Positions 16,976-26,457 of a stretch of 64,000 bases of DNA are shown here, one piece after another. This DNA comes from Terriglobia bacterium (GTDB taxonomy: Bacteria; Acidobacteriota; Terriglobia; Terriglobales; Acidobacteriaceae), in NCBI GenBank assembly GCA_020073495.1, contig JAIQFD010000005.1, forward strand, positions 177,132 through 241,131. The letters run 5' to 3'. Numbering within the stretch: position 1 is the stretch's first letter; every line of letters begins with the position of its first letter. A program made the position numbers and the translations under genes. The notes under the pieces were generated by a model, which was not told where the DNA came from, ran no database searches, and was given only the letters and a program-made list of their open reading frames with translations.

Positions 16976-17103
16976 CTTGCCTTTTGTCGTGGAGCAAGAA
17001 ACACCGCAGAACGCAGAACGAAGATTGCAGAAGTAGAAGGACAAGCGCACATGCCTACTTTGTCTGTGGGGCGGGATATAATGCGGGGCCAAGAGTGGGG
17101 GCG

Positions 17104-19824
17104 ATGGGTATATCTTCCGGAACGAAACTAGGGCCGTACGAAGTCGGCGACGCGATCGGCGCCGGGGGCATGGGCGAGGTTTACCGCGCGCTCGACTCGC
17201 GGCTTGACCGCACCGTCGCCATCAAGGTCCTGGCCACACATCTTTCTACCAACCCGGAACTGCGGCAACGCTTCGATCGCGAGGCGCGGGCCATCTCGTC
17301 GCTGCAGCACCCGAATATCTGCACGCTTTTCGATGTCGGACACCAGAATGGCATCGACTTCCTGGTCATGGAGTACCTGGAGGGCGAAACGCTCGCGGAC
17401 CGATTGCAAAAGGGCCCGGTGCCGATCAACCAGGCGCTGAAGATCGGCCTGGAGGTGGCGGACGCGCTGGAGAAGGCGCACCGGCAGGGGATCGTGCACC
17501 GCGACCTGAAGCCGGGAAACGTGATGCTGAGCAAGGCGGGCGCGAAGCTGATGGACTTTGGCCTGGCGAAACCGGCTGCGGTGCTGACGGCGGCCGGCTC
17601 CGGCACGGCGGGATCTCCGGTCACTCCCACCACGCCCACGAGTCCGACCATTGCCGCGCTCGCCTCGCCGACTTCTCCCATCACCAGCCGGGGGATGGTG
17701 GTGGGCACGTTTCAATACATCGCGCCCGAGGTGTTGCAGGGCGGGGAAGCGGACGCGCGCAGCGACATCTTCGCTTTCGGCGCGGTCCTGTACGAGATGA
17801 TCACGGGACAGCGCGCGTTCGAAGGCAAGTCGCAACTGAGCGTGGCGTCTGCCATCCTGGAGAAAGAACCGGCGCCGGTCAGCTCGATCCAGCCCATGAC
17901 ACCGCCGGCGCTGGAGCAGGTGGTGAAGACCTGCCTGGCAAAGGATCCGGACGAGCGCTTCCAGACGGCGCACGACCTGAAGCTGCAATTGAGATGGATC
18001 GCGGAGGCGTCGTCGAGCCAGTTGGCTGCACCGGCCCAGGTGCGCGCGCGCCGCGCGGTGCAGAAGCGCACGTTGCTGATCGCCGCTGTCGTGGGCTGGG
18101 CCCTGGCGGCAGCAGCTCTCGCTATTTTCCTGTCAAGCCGCACCCAACTGGAGGAGGCGCGACGGCCGATCACGGCGTCCTGGATGGCGCCGGGCGGCAC
18201 GGAATTCGCTTCCGTCGCGGTCGGTGCTCCGGCGCTCTCCCCGGATGGCTCGAAGCTGGCTTTCCTGACTGGTGGCGTTGCCTTTGCGACTGGTGGCGGC
18301 GCCGACACGAACCTGTGGGTGCGCGACGTTGCCAGCGGCGCGGTGCAGGAAGTGGGAGGAGTCGAGCGGCCGACTTTTCCCTTCTGGTCGCCCGATGGGA
18401 AGTACATCGGGTTTTTTTCGGCGGGAAAGTTGAAGAAGGTTGCGCTTGCCGGTGGACCCGTGCAGGTGCTCTGCGATGCGCCCGAAGGGCGCGGGGCAGC
18501 GTGGAGTTCGCGAGGCGTGATCATCTTCACTCCCAACATCCGTGAGTCCCTGTACAAAGTGGCGGAAGGGGGCGGCACGCCGGAGAAGATCACCGAGACC
18601 AAGACGGCCTGGACCCACCGCAATCCGTATTTTCTTCCCGACGGCGATCACTTCCTCTTTGTCTCCCGCGAGGCGATCGCGGCGACCGGCCCAGCAGGGG
18701 CGTTGTACGGCGCCTCGCTCTCGGGCGAGAAGCCGCGCCAGATCCTGGAGCGGGCGTCCAACGTGCAGTATTCAGACGGGTACCTGCTGTACCTGCGGGA
18801 CACGGTGCTGGTGGCGCAGCGCTTCGACCCGAAATCGCTGAAGTTCGGCGGCGACCCGGTGCCGGTGGCCGAAAAGCTCGACTACTGGAACGCGCGCGAC
18901 GTTGCCGCTTTTGCCGCCGCGCATGGCACGCTGGTCTATCGTCATGGATCGTTGCAGAAGACCCAGCCCGTCTGGGTGGACCGGGACGGCAAGGAACTGG
19001 GACGACTCGGGGAGCCCGGCCTGTACGCGACGATCCAGACCTCCCGCGACGGTTCGCTGGTGGGCATGGTCCGCCAGGACCCGGACACTGGGCGCGGGGA
19101 CGTGTGGATCGTCGACAGCAAGCGGAATACGACGTCGCGCAGTACGTTTGCGGATGCCGGAAGCATCACGTACGCATTCTCGCCGGATACCAAGAGGATC
19201 GCGGTCGGCACCATTGCAGGGTCGGTCTCGGGAGGAATGTGGATCCAGCCGACGAGCGGCTCGGGTGACAAGGAGAACCTGGAGACGCCCTCGACGTGGG
19301 GCACGGTGAACAGTTGGTCCCCGAACGGACGCTATATCTTCTTCATGGTGCAGAACAATGCCACCCGGCAGGATGTTTACTACATCGACCTGAACGGGGA
19401 CCGGAAGCTGACCCCCTTCATCCAATCGCCGGCCAATGACGTGGGAGCGGTCCTTTCGCCGAATGGCAAATGGCTCGCCTATGCCTGCGATGAGTCGGGA
19501 AGGCTGGAAGTCTATGTGACCGCCTTCCCCGGTCCCGGAGGGAGATGGCAGGTCTCCAATGGCGGCGGCATGAGTCCGTCGTGGAGTGGGGATGGAAAGC
19601 AGCTTTACTACGTCAATGGGGACAAGCTCATGTCAGTGGCGATTCAGAACGTCGAAACATTCGAATTCGGAACGCCGGCCGCGCTGCCCATCCACCTGAA
19701 TGAATTCGCCGCGCTCGGACCGCCGGCGCCCGGCGAACGCTTTCCCGCTCTTAAGCCCGTGAACATGGGCCAGTCGCATCCTCAGGAAGTCATCCTTAAT
19801 TGGACCGGCACGCTGAAGAAGTGA
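17104..19824 (+). CDS. Serine/threonine protein kinase with C-terminal TolB/WD40-like beta-propeller
   Basis: The start at 17104 (MGISSGTKLG) has a G-rich site upstream and places the kinase domain at the very N-terminus. Kinase features are the glycine loop IGAGGMGEVY (about 18-27), K41 in VAIKVL, HRDLKPGNV (132-140) and DFGLAKP (151-157). A long T/P/A-rich activation loop follows, and then APEV. A transmembrane helix is near 322-343 (TLLIAAVVGWALAAAALAIFL). The outside half carries PD40/TolB-like repeats (ALSPDGSKLAFLT, WSPDGKYIGFFS, FSPDTKRIAVGT, LSPNGKWLAYACDESG). It is a typical acidobacterial transmembrane kinase of 906 residues. The propeller probably senses a periplasmic ligand or protein. 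The substrate is unknown. Confidence 0.93.
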   Translation: MGISSGTKLGPYEVGDAIGAGGMGEVYRALDSRLDRTVAIKVLATHLSTNPELRQRFDREARAISSLQHPNICTLFDVGHQNGIDFLVMEYLEGETLADRLQKGPVPINQALKIGLEVADALEKAHRQGIVHRDLKPGNVMLSKAGAKLMDFGLAKPAAVLTAAGSGTAGSPVTPTTPTSPTIAALASPTSPITSRGMVVGTFQYIAPEVLQGGEADARSDIFAFGAVLYEMITGQRAFEGKSQLSVASAILEKEPAPVSSIQPMTPPALEQVVKTCLAKDPDERFQTAHDLKLQLRWIAEASSSQLAAPAQVRARRAVQKRTLLIAAVVGWALAAAALAIFLSSRTQLEEARRPITASWMAPGGTEFASVAVGAPALSPDGSKLAFLTGGVAFATGGGADTNLWVRDVASGAVQEVGGVERPTFPFWSPDGKYIGFFSAGKLKKVALAGGPVQVLCDAPEGRGAAWSSRGVIIFTPNIRESLYKVAEGGGTPEKITETKTAWTHRNPYFLPDGDHFLFVSREAIAATGPAGALYGASLSGEKPRQILERASNVQYSDGYLLYLRDTVLVAQRFDPKSLKFGGDPVPVAEKLDYWNARDVAAFAAAHGTLVYRHGSLQKTQPVWVDRDGKELGRLGEPGLYATIQTSRDGSLVGMVRQDPDTGRGDVWIVDSKRNTTSRSTFADAGSITYAFSPDTKRIAVGTIAGSVSGGMWIQPTSGSGDKENLETPSTWGTVNSWSPNGRYIFFMVQNNATRQDVYYIDLNGDRKLTPFIQSPANDVGAVLSPNGKWLAYACDESGRLEVYVTAFPGPGGRWQVSNGGGMSPSWSGDGKQLYYVNGDKLMSVAIQNVETFEFGTPAALPIHLNEFAALGPPAPGERFPALKPVNMGQSHPQEVILNWTGTLKK

Positions 19825-19899
19825 CCCGAATGCTCTTGTCGTCTCAGTCGTTTGGTGGAATAACTTGAGCTGGCGTACATTGATGCGTGGGGGTGGAGC

Positions 19900-20421
19900 A
19901 TGAGCCGAATCGCGATTGTGCTGTTGCTGTTGGTGATGTTGGTTGCCGGGGGGTGGGCCCAGGAAGCGAACCCGGTGGTGTCGGCGGCGCGCAAGCAGAT
20001 CCTGCCGCGGGCGCGACACATGGTGGAGGCGGCCCAGGAGATGCCCGCCGACAAATACGGCTTCAAGGCCACCGAAGGGCAGATGAGCTTCGGCCAGATC
20101 GTCCGCCACACCGCCTGGGCCAACGGGCTGCTGTGCTCGATCGCCGCGGGGGAAAAGGCCCCGCCGGAGGACTTCAAGGACACCGACCCCAAGGACAAGC
20201 TGGTCGCGGCGCTGGCGGCCTCGGTCTCGTATTGCGAGGGCGTGCTGGCCAAGCTCGACGACAAGAACCTGGGCCAGCAATTGAAGGTCCCATGGGGCCC
20301 GATGACCCGCGCCGAGATCTTGTTCGAGATGAATGCCGACCAAGGTAACCACTACTCGATGCTCGCGTCCTACCTGCGGTTGAACGGGCTGCTGCCGCCC
20401 ACGGCGAAGAAGAAGAAATGA
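19900..20421 (+). CDS. DinB-family helical-bundle protein with signal peptide
   Basis: This 173-residue protein has an N-terminal signal sequence (residues 1-20, ending GGWAQ). A four-helix DinB/YfiT-like domain follows, with the typical histidines in IVRHTAWANGLL and MNADQGNHYSMLASYLR. Family members bind a metal through three histidines and include thiol transferases, but many have no known role. An exported DinB-like protein is common in Acidobacteriota. It ends in a lysine run (AKKKK). It lies 75 bp downstream of the kinase gene on the same strand and may share its transcript. The GGTGGAG site supports the start. Confidence 0.8.
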   Translation: MSRIAIVLLLLVMLVAGGWAQEANPVVSAARKQILPRARHMVEAAQEMPADKYGFKATEGQMSFGQIVRHTAWANGLLCSIAAGEKAPPEDFKDTDPKDKLVAALAASVSYCEGVLAKLDDKNLGQQLKVPWGPMTRAEILFEMNADQGNHYSMLASYLRLNGLLPPTAKKKK

Positions 20422-20430
20422 TCTTGCTGT

Positions 20431-20466
20431 CGATTGACGAGCGACGACTGACGACTACTGACAGCT
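20431..20466. repeat. Quasi-tandem short repeat between convergent genes
   Basis: Units of about 7-8 bases (GACGAGC, GACGACT, GACGACT, ACTGACA, GCTAGCT) fill the gap between the DinB-like gene and the acyl-CoA synthetase/GNAT gene. The pattern matches the arrays at 14112, 34833 and 59266 in unit length and CTAG/GAC theme. Confidence 0.45.
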
Positions 20467-23218
20467 AGCTCAGCACGATCACCGCTTCCAGCATGTGGTC
20501 CTCGTGCGAGCGGGAGACCTTGAAGCCAAGCTTGTCGGCGATACGCGCCATCTCGAGATTTTCCTCGAGGAAGCTGGCGGAGGCGCTGTCGAGCTTCTCG
20601 TCGCGGCCGAACTGGAGCACGCGCCGCAACAGCTCGGTACCCAGCCCGCGGTGGTGGTAGAGGTCGCTGATCAGCACCGCGACCTCGGCCTCGTTGAGCC
20701 CGTGCAGCTTGCTCAGGCGGGCCACACCGACGATCTCGCGCGTGCCGTCCTCCTTCTTGTGCTCTGCCACCAGCGCCATCTCGCGGTCGTAGTCGATGAA
20801 GCAGATGCGCATCAGCCGATCGTGGGCGATGCGCTGTGAGAGCTTCAGCGCGTTGAAGTAGCGCAGGTACACGCTGCGCTCGCTCAGGCCCTTGTGGAAC
20901 TCGATCATGAGCAGTTCGTCTTCGGGGCGGATGGGCCGGATGGTGACCGGCATGCCGTCGCGCATGGTCCAGGGACCGGCGTACTGCGACGGATAGGGGC
21001 GGATGGAAAGCGCCGGCAGTTCCTCTTCGCGGACCTCGGGGCCGTGCAGCACCATGCGCGCGTCCAGCGCCAGCATCCGCTCCGGCGAGACCAGCAGGGG
21101 ATTGATGTCGATCTCCCGGATCCAGCGCTGTTCCACCACCAGGTAGCTGAAGCGCACCAGCAGTTGTTCGAGCGCGTTCACGTCGGCCGCGGCGCGTCCG
21201 CGTACTCCTTTCAGCGCCTTGTGGATGCGGGTCTGCTCCATCATGCGGCGTGCCAGGGTGGTGTTGAGCGGCGGCAGGGCCAGGGCGCGGTCCTCGAAGA
21301 CCTCGACCAGTTGCCCGCCGGCGCCGAACAGCAGCACCGGGCCGAACTGCGGGTCGAGCGAGCTGCCCACGATGATCTCGTAGCCTTCCATCTTCTCCAT
21401 CGGCTGCACGGTCACGCCGAGGAAGTGCTCCGCGCCGGCTTTTTCCGCGACTGACTTGCGGATGGCTTCGAAAGCGGCGCGCACTTCGGTGTCGCTCGCG
21501 AGGTTCAGCTTCACTCCGCCTACGTCGGTCTTGTGCGTGACCGTCTCGGAGTGCAGCTTGAGCACGACTGGGAAGCCGATGATGCGGGCGAAGCTCACCG
21601 CCTCGTCGGCGCTGGCGGCGACCATGGTGCGCACGGTGGGGATGCCGTAGGCCTCGAGCACCTGCTTCGATTCGTACTCGGTGAGCAGAGTGCGGCCGCC
21701 TGCGCGAGCCTTGCGGACGATGGCCGCGGCACGCTCCGCGTCGTGGCTCTCGATGTCGGTCGCGGTCGGGGTCTCGTACAGGCCGCGGATGTTGTAGCTG
21801 TACCTCCACATGTAATTAAACATGTGGGCGGCGACCTCGGGATAGGGGAAGGCGGGGATGTTGGCGCTGTTGAGGATGTGCTCGCCGGCTTCGACGTCGG
21901 CGCCGCCCATCCAACTGGCGAGGATGGGCTTGCCCAGCTCGCCGACGAACCCTTTGACCAGTTCCGCGGCCTTGGTGGTGTCGGCCATGCCGTGCGCGAC
22001 CAAGACGGCGAGCAGGGCGTCGGCGTTGGGATCTTTGGCGACGGTGCGCAGGGCCTGGGTGTACACCTCGGCGGTGGCGCTGCCGAGGGTGTCCACGGGA
22101 TTGCCGTGGCTCCAGTGGGGGGAAAGGAATTTGCTGAGCTCGTCGATGGTCTCGGGGGCCAGCACGGCGAGTTCGCCGCCGCCGGACATCAGCGCGTCCG
22201 AGGCCAGCACGCCCGGCCCGCCGGCGTTGCTGACGATGGCCAGCCGGTTCCCCTTGGCGCGCGGCTGCTTGGCCAGCACTTCCGCCATGTGGAAGAGGTC
22301 GGAGATGGTGTCCACGCGCAGCACGCCGCAGCGGCGGAAGGCGGCGTGCAGGACTTCGTCGCTGCCGGTCAGCGAGCCGGTATGCGACGCGGCCGCCTGG
22401 GCCGCGGCCTGGGTCCTTCCGGCTTTGATGATCAGGATCGGCTTGGTGAGCGCGACTTCGCGGGCGGCGGAAAGGAAGGAGCGCGCGTCGCCCACCGATT
22501 CCATGTACAGCATGATGGCGGAGGTGCGGGGGTCGTCGCCGAGGTAGTAGATAAGGTCGCCCCAGCCGACGTCGAGCATGGAGCCGATGGAAGCGAATGC
22601 GCTGAAGCCGACCTGCTCGCGCAGGCTCCAGTCGAGCACCGCGGCGCAGAGGGCGCCGCTCTGGCTGACGAAGGCGATGCGTCCGCTGTGCGCGACGGCG
22701 TGAGAGAAGGTCGCGTTCAGCCCGCGCGGCGGCACCATCACCCCGTAACAGTTGGGGCCGACGATGCGCATGCGGCCGCGGCGCGCCTCGTAGAGCACCT
22801 GGCGCTCCAGCTCGGCGCCCGCCGGGCCGGTCTCCTTGAAGCCGGCCGAGATCACGATGGCGGCGCGCACCCCGCGCTCGGCGCAGTCGCGGATCACGCC
22901 GGGGACGGTATCCGCGGGCGTGATCACCACGGCCAGGTCCACCGCTTCCGGGACGTCTTTGATGCCGGGGTACGACTTGATGCCGAGCACGTGCGGGCGG
23001 TTGGGGTTGACGGGGAACACCGAACCGCCGAAGGGGCTGGTGATCAGGTTCCACAGGACGGCGCGGCCGACGGTGCCCGCCTTCTCCGTGGCCCCGATGA
23101 CGGCGACGCTGCGCGGCGCGAAGATGGCGTCGAGGGGCTGCTCCTCGGTGCGCAGGACATCATGGACTTTGTGGGTGACCGGACTGGCGCCTGGCTTGGC
23201 GACTATTTTCGTGGCCAT
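20465..23218 (-). CDS. ADP-forming acyl-CoA synthetase (alpha-beta) fused to GNAT acetyltransferase
   Basis: This 917-residue fusion has a CoA-binding Rossmann domain (about 30-130, [19 protein letters not shown]) and succinyl-CoA-ligase-like flavodoxin domains (about 170-480). An ATP-grasp beta domain covers about 505-720 ([36 protein letters not shown]). A GNAT domain occupies about 755-917 ([31 protein letters not shown]). The build equals Pat/YfiQ-type protein lysine acetyltransferases, which silence acetyl-CoA synthetase. Here the phosphohistidine motif of active ADP-forming enzymes, [11 protein letters not shown] with H279, is kept, so the N-terminal half may be catalytically active. 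It could either make ATP from acyl-CoA or sense acyl-CoA/nucleotides for the GNAT half. It is a single-gene unit about 190 bp downstream of the GWxTD gene. Confidence 0.9.
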   Translation of the reverse strand: MATKIVAKPGASPVTHKVHDVLRTEEQPLDAIFAPRSVAVIGATEKAGTVGRAVLWNLITSPFGGSVFPVNPNRPHVLGIKSYPGIKDVPEAVDLAVVITPADTVPGVIRDCAERGVRAAIVISAGFKETGPAGAELERQVLYEARRGRMRIVGPNCYGVMVPPRGLNATFSHAVAHSGRIAFVSQSGALCAAVLDWSLREQVGFSAFASIGSMLDVGWGDLIYYLGDDPRTSAIMLYMESVGDARSFLSAAREVALTKPILIIKAGRTQAAAQAAASHTGSLTGSDEVLHAAFRRCGVLRVDTISDLFHMAEVLAKQPRAKGNRLAIVSNAGGPGVLASDALMSGGGELAVLAPETIDELSKFLSPHWSHGNPVDTLGSATAEVYTQALRTVAKDPNADALLAVLVAHGMADTTKAAELVKGFVGELGKPILASWMGGADVEAGEHILNSANIPAFPYPEVAAHMFNYMWRYSYNIRGLYETPTATDIESHDAERAAAIVRKARAGGRTLLTEYESKQVLEAYGIPTVRTMVAASADEAVSFARIIGFPVVLKLHSETVTHKTDVGGVKLNLASDTEVRAAFEAIRKSVAEKAGAEHFLGVTVQPMEKMEGYEIIVGSSLDPQFGPVLLFGAGGQLVEVFEDRALALPPLNTTLARRMMEQTRIHKALKGVRGRAAADVNALEQLLVRFSYLVVEQRWIREIDINPLLVSPERMLALDARMVLHGPEVREEELPALSIRPYPSQYAGPWTMRDGMPVTIRPIRPEDELLMIEFHKGLSERSVYLRYFNALKLSQRIAHDRLMRICFIDYDREMALVAEHKKEDGTREIVGVARLSKLHGLNEAEVAVLISDLYHHRGLGTELLRRVLQFGRDEKLDSASASFLEENLEMARIADKLGFKVSRSHEDHMLEAVIVLS

Positions 23219-23409
23219 GGGTATCTTCTTTCAGCAGGTGACGGGCCAGCCCGGCCTGGATGCGCACAGAACGGCGACACAAACGACGTTTAGAACGAAT
23301 GGCGGCGCGGCCGGTTTGAATGGGATCACCGCCAGCCAGTATGCACCAAAGCCGGCTGGCACAGGAAGCTCCCCCGACAGCACCGTGCTGCCGAAGAGAT
23401 GGACCGCGG

Positions 23410-25092
23410 CTACTCAACCATGAACGTAGCCGTCGGCGCGACACTCTGCTTGGAGACCTTGTCGTCCACCTTAATCGTAACCCGGTACTGGCCGGGTGCG
23501 AGCTCCCCAGGCGGCACCTTCTTGGCCAGGGTCAACTGGCCGCCGACGTTGCCCATCTCCTGGGTGGATTCGACCGAGCGCATCACCGCCTTCTGATCGG
23601 CCAGGTTGGTGATCTCGACTTCGACGGTAGCAGACGGCTTGTGGGTCTTCTCGTCGATGCCGAGGTTGTACACCTGCATCCAGAAGTTGACGGCCTGATT
23701 GCGATTGAAGGTGGCGGGCTTGCCGGGCTCGGGGACCCGCGGCCGCACCTTGGTATCGCCTAGCACGAAGTTGCCTGCGCCCACGCTGCGGCTCGGCACC
23801 TCCTCTAAGATGTCAGCCAGGATCAGCGAGGAAGCCATCAGCCGGTCATCGCCGAACTCCGGCACCACGATACTGCGGCTCCAGTTGCCCATGCGGTCGC
23901 CATTTACGTCCTTGACCACGAGGTCCAGCCGGTAACGCCCCGAACGCAGGGGCACTGCCTTCCAGTAGACCGAGGGCCTTTCCAGTTCCCGGGGCAGCAG
24001 CTCGGTCGTCGTCTGGACTCGAACCGTGTCCTCGAAGGTCTGGGCGACCCGCCCGGTCAGGGTGGTGATGCGGCCGAAGATGTTGACCACCGCCGTCGCT
24101 ACTCCCTGCTTCTCGGTGAAGGTCAAGGACTTGTTCTTGACCTGCACGGTGATGGGGACCAGCGCCGTATCCGAGGTGACCTTGGCGAAATCGGTGACCA
24201 CGTCAAAGGGCACCAGGTTGTAGTTCAGCTTGTGGGTGACGACCGATTCCAGGTCCTTGAACTTGATGGCCGGAGGCCGGCTCAACTGGGCGAACTGCTG
24301 CAGCCGGTCGAACTGGCTCTTCCTGTTTTCGTCCACCGGGTTTTGCGGCAGCTTGGCGGGGTCAATCTCCATGTCGGCATTCATGTCCTTGTCCATGGGA
24401 TTGAGAGAGATCTTGTAACCGCCGCAGCTGCAGCGATCAACGAACTCGATCTGGATGTTGTCACCCACCCCGTCGATGTGGTGATAGTTCCATATCTCGT
24501 AAGGGTAGGTGGTGGACGTGTACGCCGTCCCTTTGTCGTTGTACCCCGTGAGGCCTCTATAATCCTCAGGACGCTGGTAACCCTCTTCGCCGCCGCCATG
24601 CGACTCGATGTTGGCGGGAGGGCCGTACATGATGTAAATCTTGCCGCGGTCCGTTCTCCAGCCCTGGACGCCAGCGGTGAAGCGCTCGTTGGCGTAGGCG
24701 ATGCGCCGGTAGTGCTCTTCCTTGTATTCGTTCTCGACGGTGTCAGGAGTCGGGTCACGGCGCATCCAGAACTGCTCGATGAACTGGTCCCGCTCCTCGT
24801 TGTTGCTGAGGCGCACGAAGGCGTTCTTCTCTTCGTCGGTGATGATGTAGACGACGTCCTGGGCCAGCCATTTCTTGTAAGGGCCTTCGAGCTCCTTCAG
24901 GAGCTTCTTCGCCTGCTTCTTCTGCTCGGCGGTCAGAGGACGGTTGAGCGGGTCGGTGCCCTGCGAAGCGGAGGGCTGGCCGGCGGCGGCAGCCTTGGAA
25001 TCGTCGGCCTTCTTGGAGCCGCCTTCCTGGGCGAGCAGGCCGACCGCCAGAAAGCTAAACAACGTGATGCCAACCACACGACGCACCAACAT
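23410..25092 (-). CDS. GWxTD domain-containing exported protein
   Basis: This 560-residue protein has a signal peptide (residues 1-21, ending VGLLAQ) and a low-complexity linker. The GWxTD domain spans about 65-240 with the defining segment VQGWRTDRGKIYIMYGPP. Characteristic upstream elements include the YIITDEEKNAFVRL and RDQFIEQFWMRRDPTPDT stretches. The C-terminal half is beta-rich (about 290-560), probably immunoglobulin-like. The family is widespread in Acidobacteriota and Bacteroidota; its function is not established. It lies 91 bp downstream of a TPR lipoprotein gene on the same strand and the two probably form an operon. That pairing suggests an envelope role, which I infer from exports only. 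Confidence 0.9.
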   Translation of the reverse strand: MLVRRVVGITLFSFLAVGLLAQEGGSKKADDSKAAAAGQPSASQGTDPLNRPLTAEQKKQAKKLLKELEGPYKKWLAQDVVYIITDEEKNAFVRLSNNEERDQFIEQFWMRRDPTPDTVENEYKEEHYRRIAYANERFTAGVQGWRTDRGKIYIMYGPPANIESHGGGEEGYQRPEDYRGLTGYNDKGTAYTSTTYPYEIWNYHHIDGVGDNIQIEFVDRCSCGGYKISLNPMDKDMNADMEIDPAKLPQNPVDENRKSQFDRLQQFAQLSRPPAIKFKDLESVVTHKLNYNLVPFDVVTDFAKVTSDTALVPITVQVKNKSLTFTEKQGVATAVVNIFGRITTLTGRVAQTFEDTVRVQTTTELLPRELERPSVYWKAVPLRSGRYRLDLVVKDVNGDRMGNWSRSIVVPEFGDDRLMASSLILADILEEVPSRSVGAGNFVLGDTKVRPRVPEPGKPATFNRNQAVNFWMQVYNLGIDEKTHKPSATVEVEITNLADQKAVMRSVESTQEMGNVGGQLTLAKKVPPGELAPGQYRVTIKVDDKVSKQSVAPTATFMVE

Positions 25093-25183
25093 GAACCGCT
25101 ACTCCTTGGGGAAAACGCTGTACGATTTTATTTCCTGAGACGCGGTGAAGCAAGGCGCGAACCCGCTCGAACCGCGGCCCAGA

Positions 25184-26188
25184 TCAAGATTGCGGCGATT
25201 TTGTCAAGCGGCGCACCTCCTCCTGGGCGCGCTTCACATTCAGCCCTTTCGGATCTTCCTCCAGGTACTGCTTCCACTGCGCGACCGCCTCCTGATGCTG
25301 CCCCAAGGCATCGAGCGCATAAGCGGCAATGACGTGGGCATTGGCCAGGCCCTGGTGGGGAAGCGCATGGACCCGGGTGGCGTGGTCCGCCGCTTCCTTG
25401 AAGCGATGGAGCTGGAGCTCGGCGTAGGCGGCATTGGTCAGTGCCCAGGCATCGGTGGGCTCGACCGCCAGAGACTGGTTCAACAGCACGGTCGTCTCCT
25501 GGTAATTGCGCTCGGAAAGCATGATGCGGGCCAGGTTGCGCTGCGCTCCCGCAAATTTGTCGTTGAGCGCGATCGCCTTCTGGAACGCCTTCCGCGCGGC
25601 GGTGAGCTCGAGCATCTGGGTATTGGCAATCCCCAGCCCGTTGTAGGCAAGATCGTAATCCGGGTAGAGGTCAATGGCCGACTGAAAAGACTTGCGGGCG
25701 GAGTCCCACTGCTTGTCGGCCAGGGCCCCGCTGCCTTTTTCAAACTGCTTGCGCGCGTTGTCGGGGATCTTCAGGCGGACGGTGGGAACGAAACCAGGCC
25801 CTCCCTGAGGAGGCGCCGCGTTGCCCTCGAGCTTGCGCTTCACTCGGAAATCTTCCCGGTGGAAACTTTCGACCGGGGTGATCTCGAATTCGGCCTCATA
25901 AGGTTGAACGTCGGCGCCATAGATGCGAACGCGGTGCATCCCGGTCATGGTGTTGAACTCCGCCTGCCCGTCGGTGCCGGTGGTCTGGGACGCCATGGCC
26001 GAGGTTCCGCCCACCCCATCCTGCAGTTCCACGGTGACGTCCCGCACCCGGGTCAGCCCGTCGTCGTACGTGACTATGACCCGCAAGCGGGTAGGCCTCG
26101 AGGGAGTAAGACGCACTCCTCCTTGCGGCAGGCAGGTGCCGCAGGCGGTCAGAACGAATAGGGCGAGCAGCAGGCCAGTCCTCGGCAT
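25184..26188 (-). CDS. TPR-repeat lipoprotein with N-terminal beta domain
   Basis: This 334-residue protein has a lipoprotein-like signal (FVLTACGTC, probable lipidated Cys16). A beta-sandwich at about 30-115 resembles a carboxypeptidase-regulatory-like fold (RVRDVTVELQDGVG, TGTDGQAEFNTMTGMHRVRI). At least five TPR units cover about 145-325 (SARKSFQSAIDLYPDYDLAYNGLG, AARKAFQKAIALNDKFAGAQ, ALTNAAYAELQLHRFKEAAD, VIAAYALDALGQHQEAVAQW). It probably sits in the inner leaflet of the outer membrane or on the periplasmic face of the inner membrane. It precedes the GWxTD gene in the same direction. The partner and function are unknown. Confidence 0.85.
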   Translation of the reverse strand: MPRTGLLLALFVLTACGTCLPQGGVRLTPSRPTRLRVIVTYDDGLTRVRDVTVELQDGVGGTSAMASQTTGTDGQAEFNTMTGMHRVRIYGADVQPYEAEFEITPVESFHREDFRVKRKLEGNAAPPQGGPGFVPTVRLKIPDNARKQFEKGSGALADKQWDSARKSFQSAIDLYPDYDLAYNGLGIANTQMLELTAARKAFQKAIALNDKFAGAQRNLARIMLSERNYQETTVLLNQSLAVEPTDAWALTNAAYAELQLHRFKEAADHATRVHALPHQGLANAHVIAAYALDALGQHQEAVAQWKQYLEEDPKGLNVKRAQEEVRRLTKSPQS

Positions 26189-26405
26189 GGAGATACTCCT
26201 TTCACTCTCGCTATGCCTTGATCACTTACATCGCGATCACGCACAGGGGAGAGGGGACCCTGGTCTGGACCTTCCTCGGCCTTCGGCCGGAATCTAAAAC
26301 ACACAGGCTCGTTCGATTCCGGTTACATCGGCCTGGGAACCGCTCCAGTATACCTCCCATCCGGATGCGGGTCGCCCGGTCTCTGCGCTTGCGAGTAAAA
26401 AGAAA

Positions 26406-26431
26406 TTGGGCCGACTTTTCAGTCGGCCCAA
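26406..26431 (-). terminator. Hairpin terminator after the Oar-like gene
   Basis: A perfect 11-bp stem TTGGGCCGACT/AGTCGGCCCAA with a 4-base loop lies 27 bp past the stop of the gene at 26458. On the reverse strand the stem ends in TT and an A/T-rich stretch (TTTCTTTTTACTC) follows, as expected for factor-independent termination. Confidence 0.8.
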
Positions 26432-26457
26432 AGTGTTCTCAAGCTCCCCTTCCCGAC

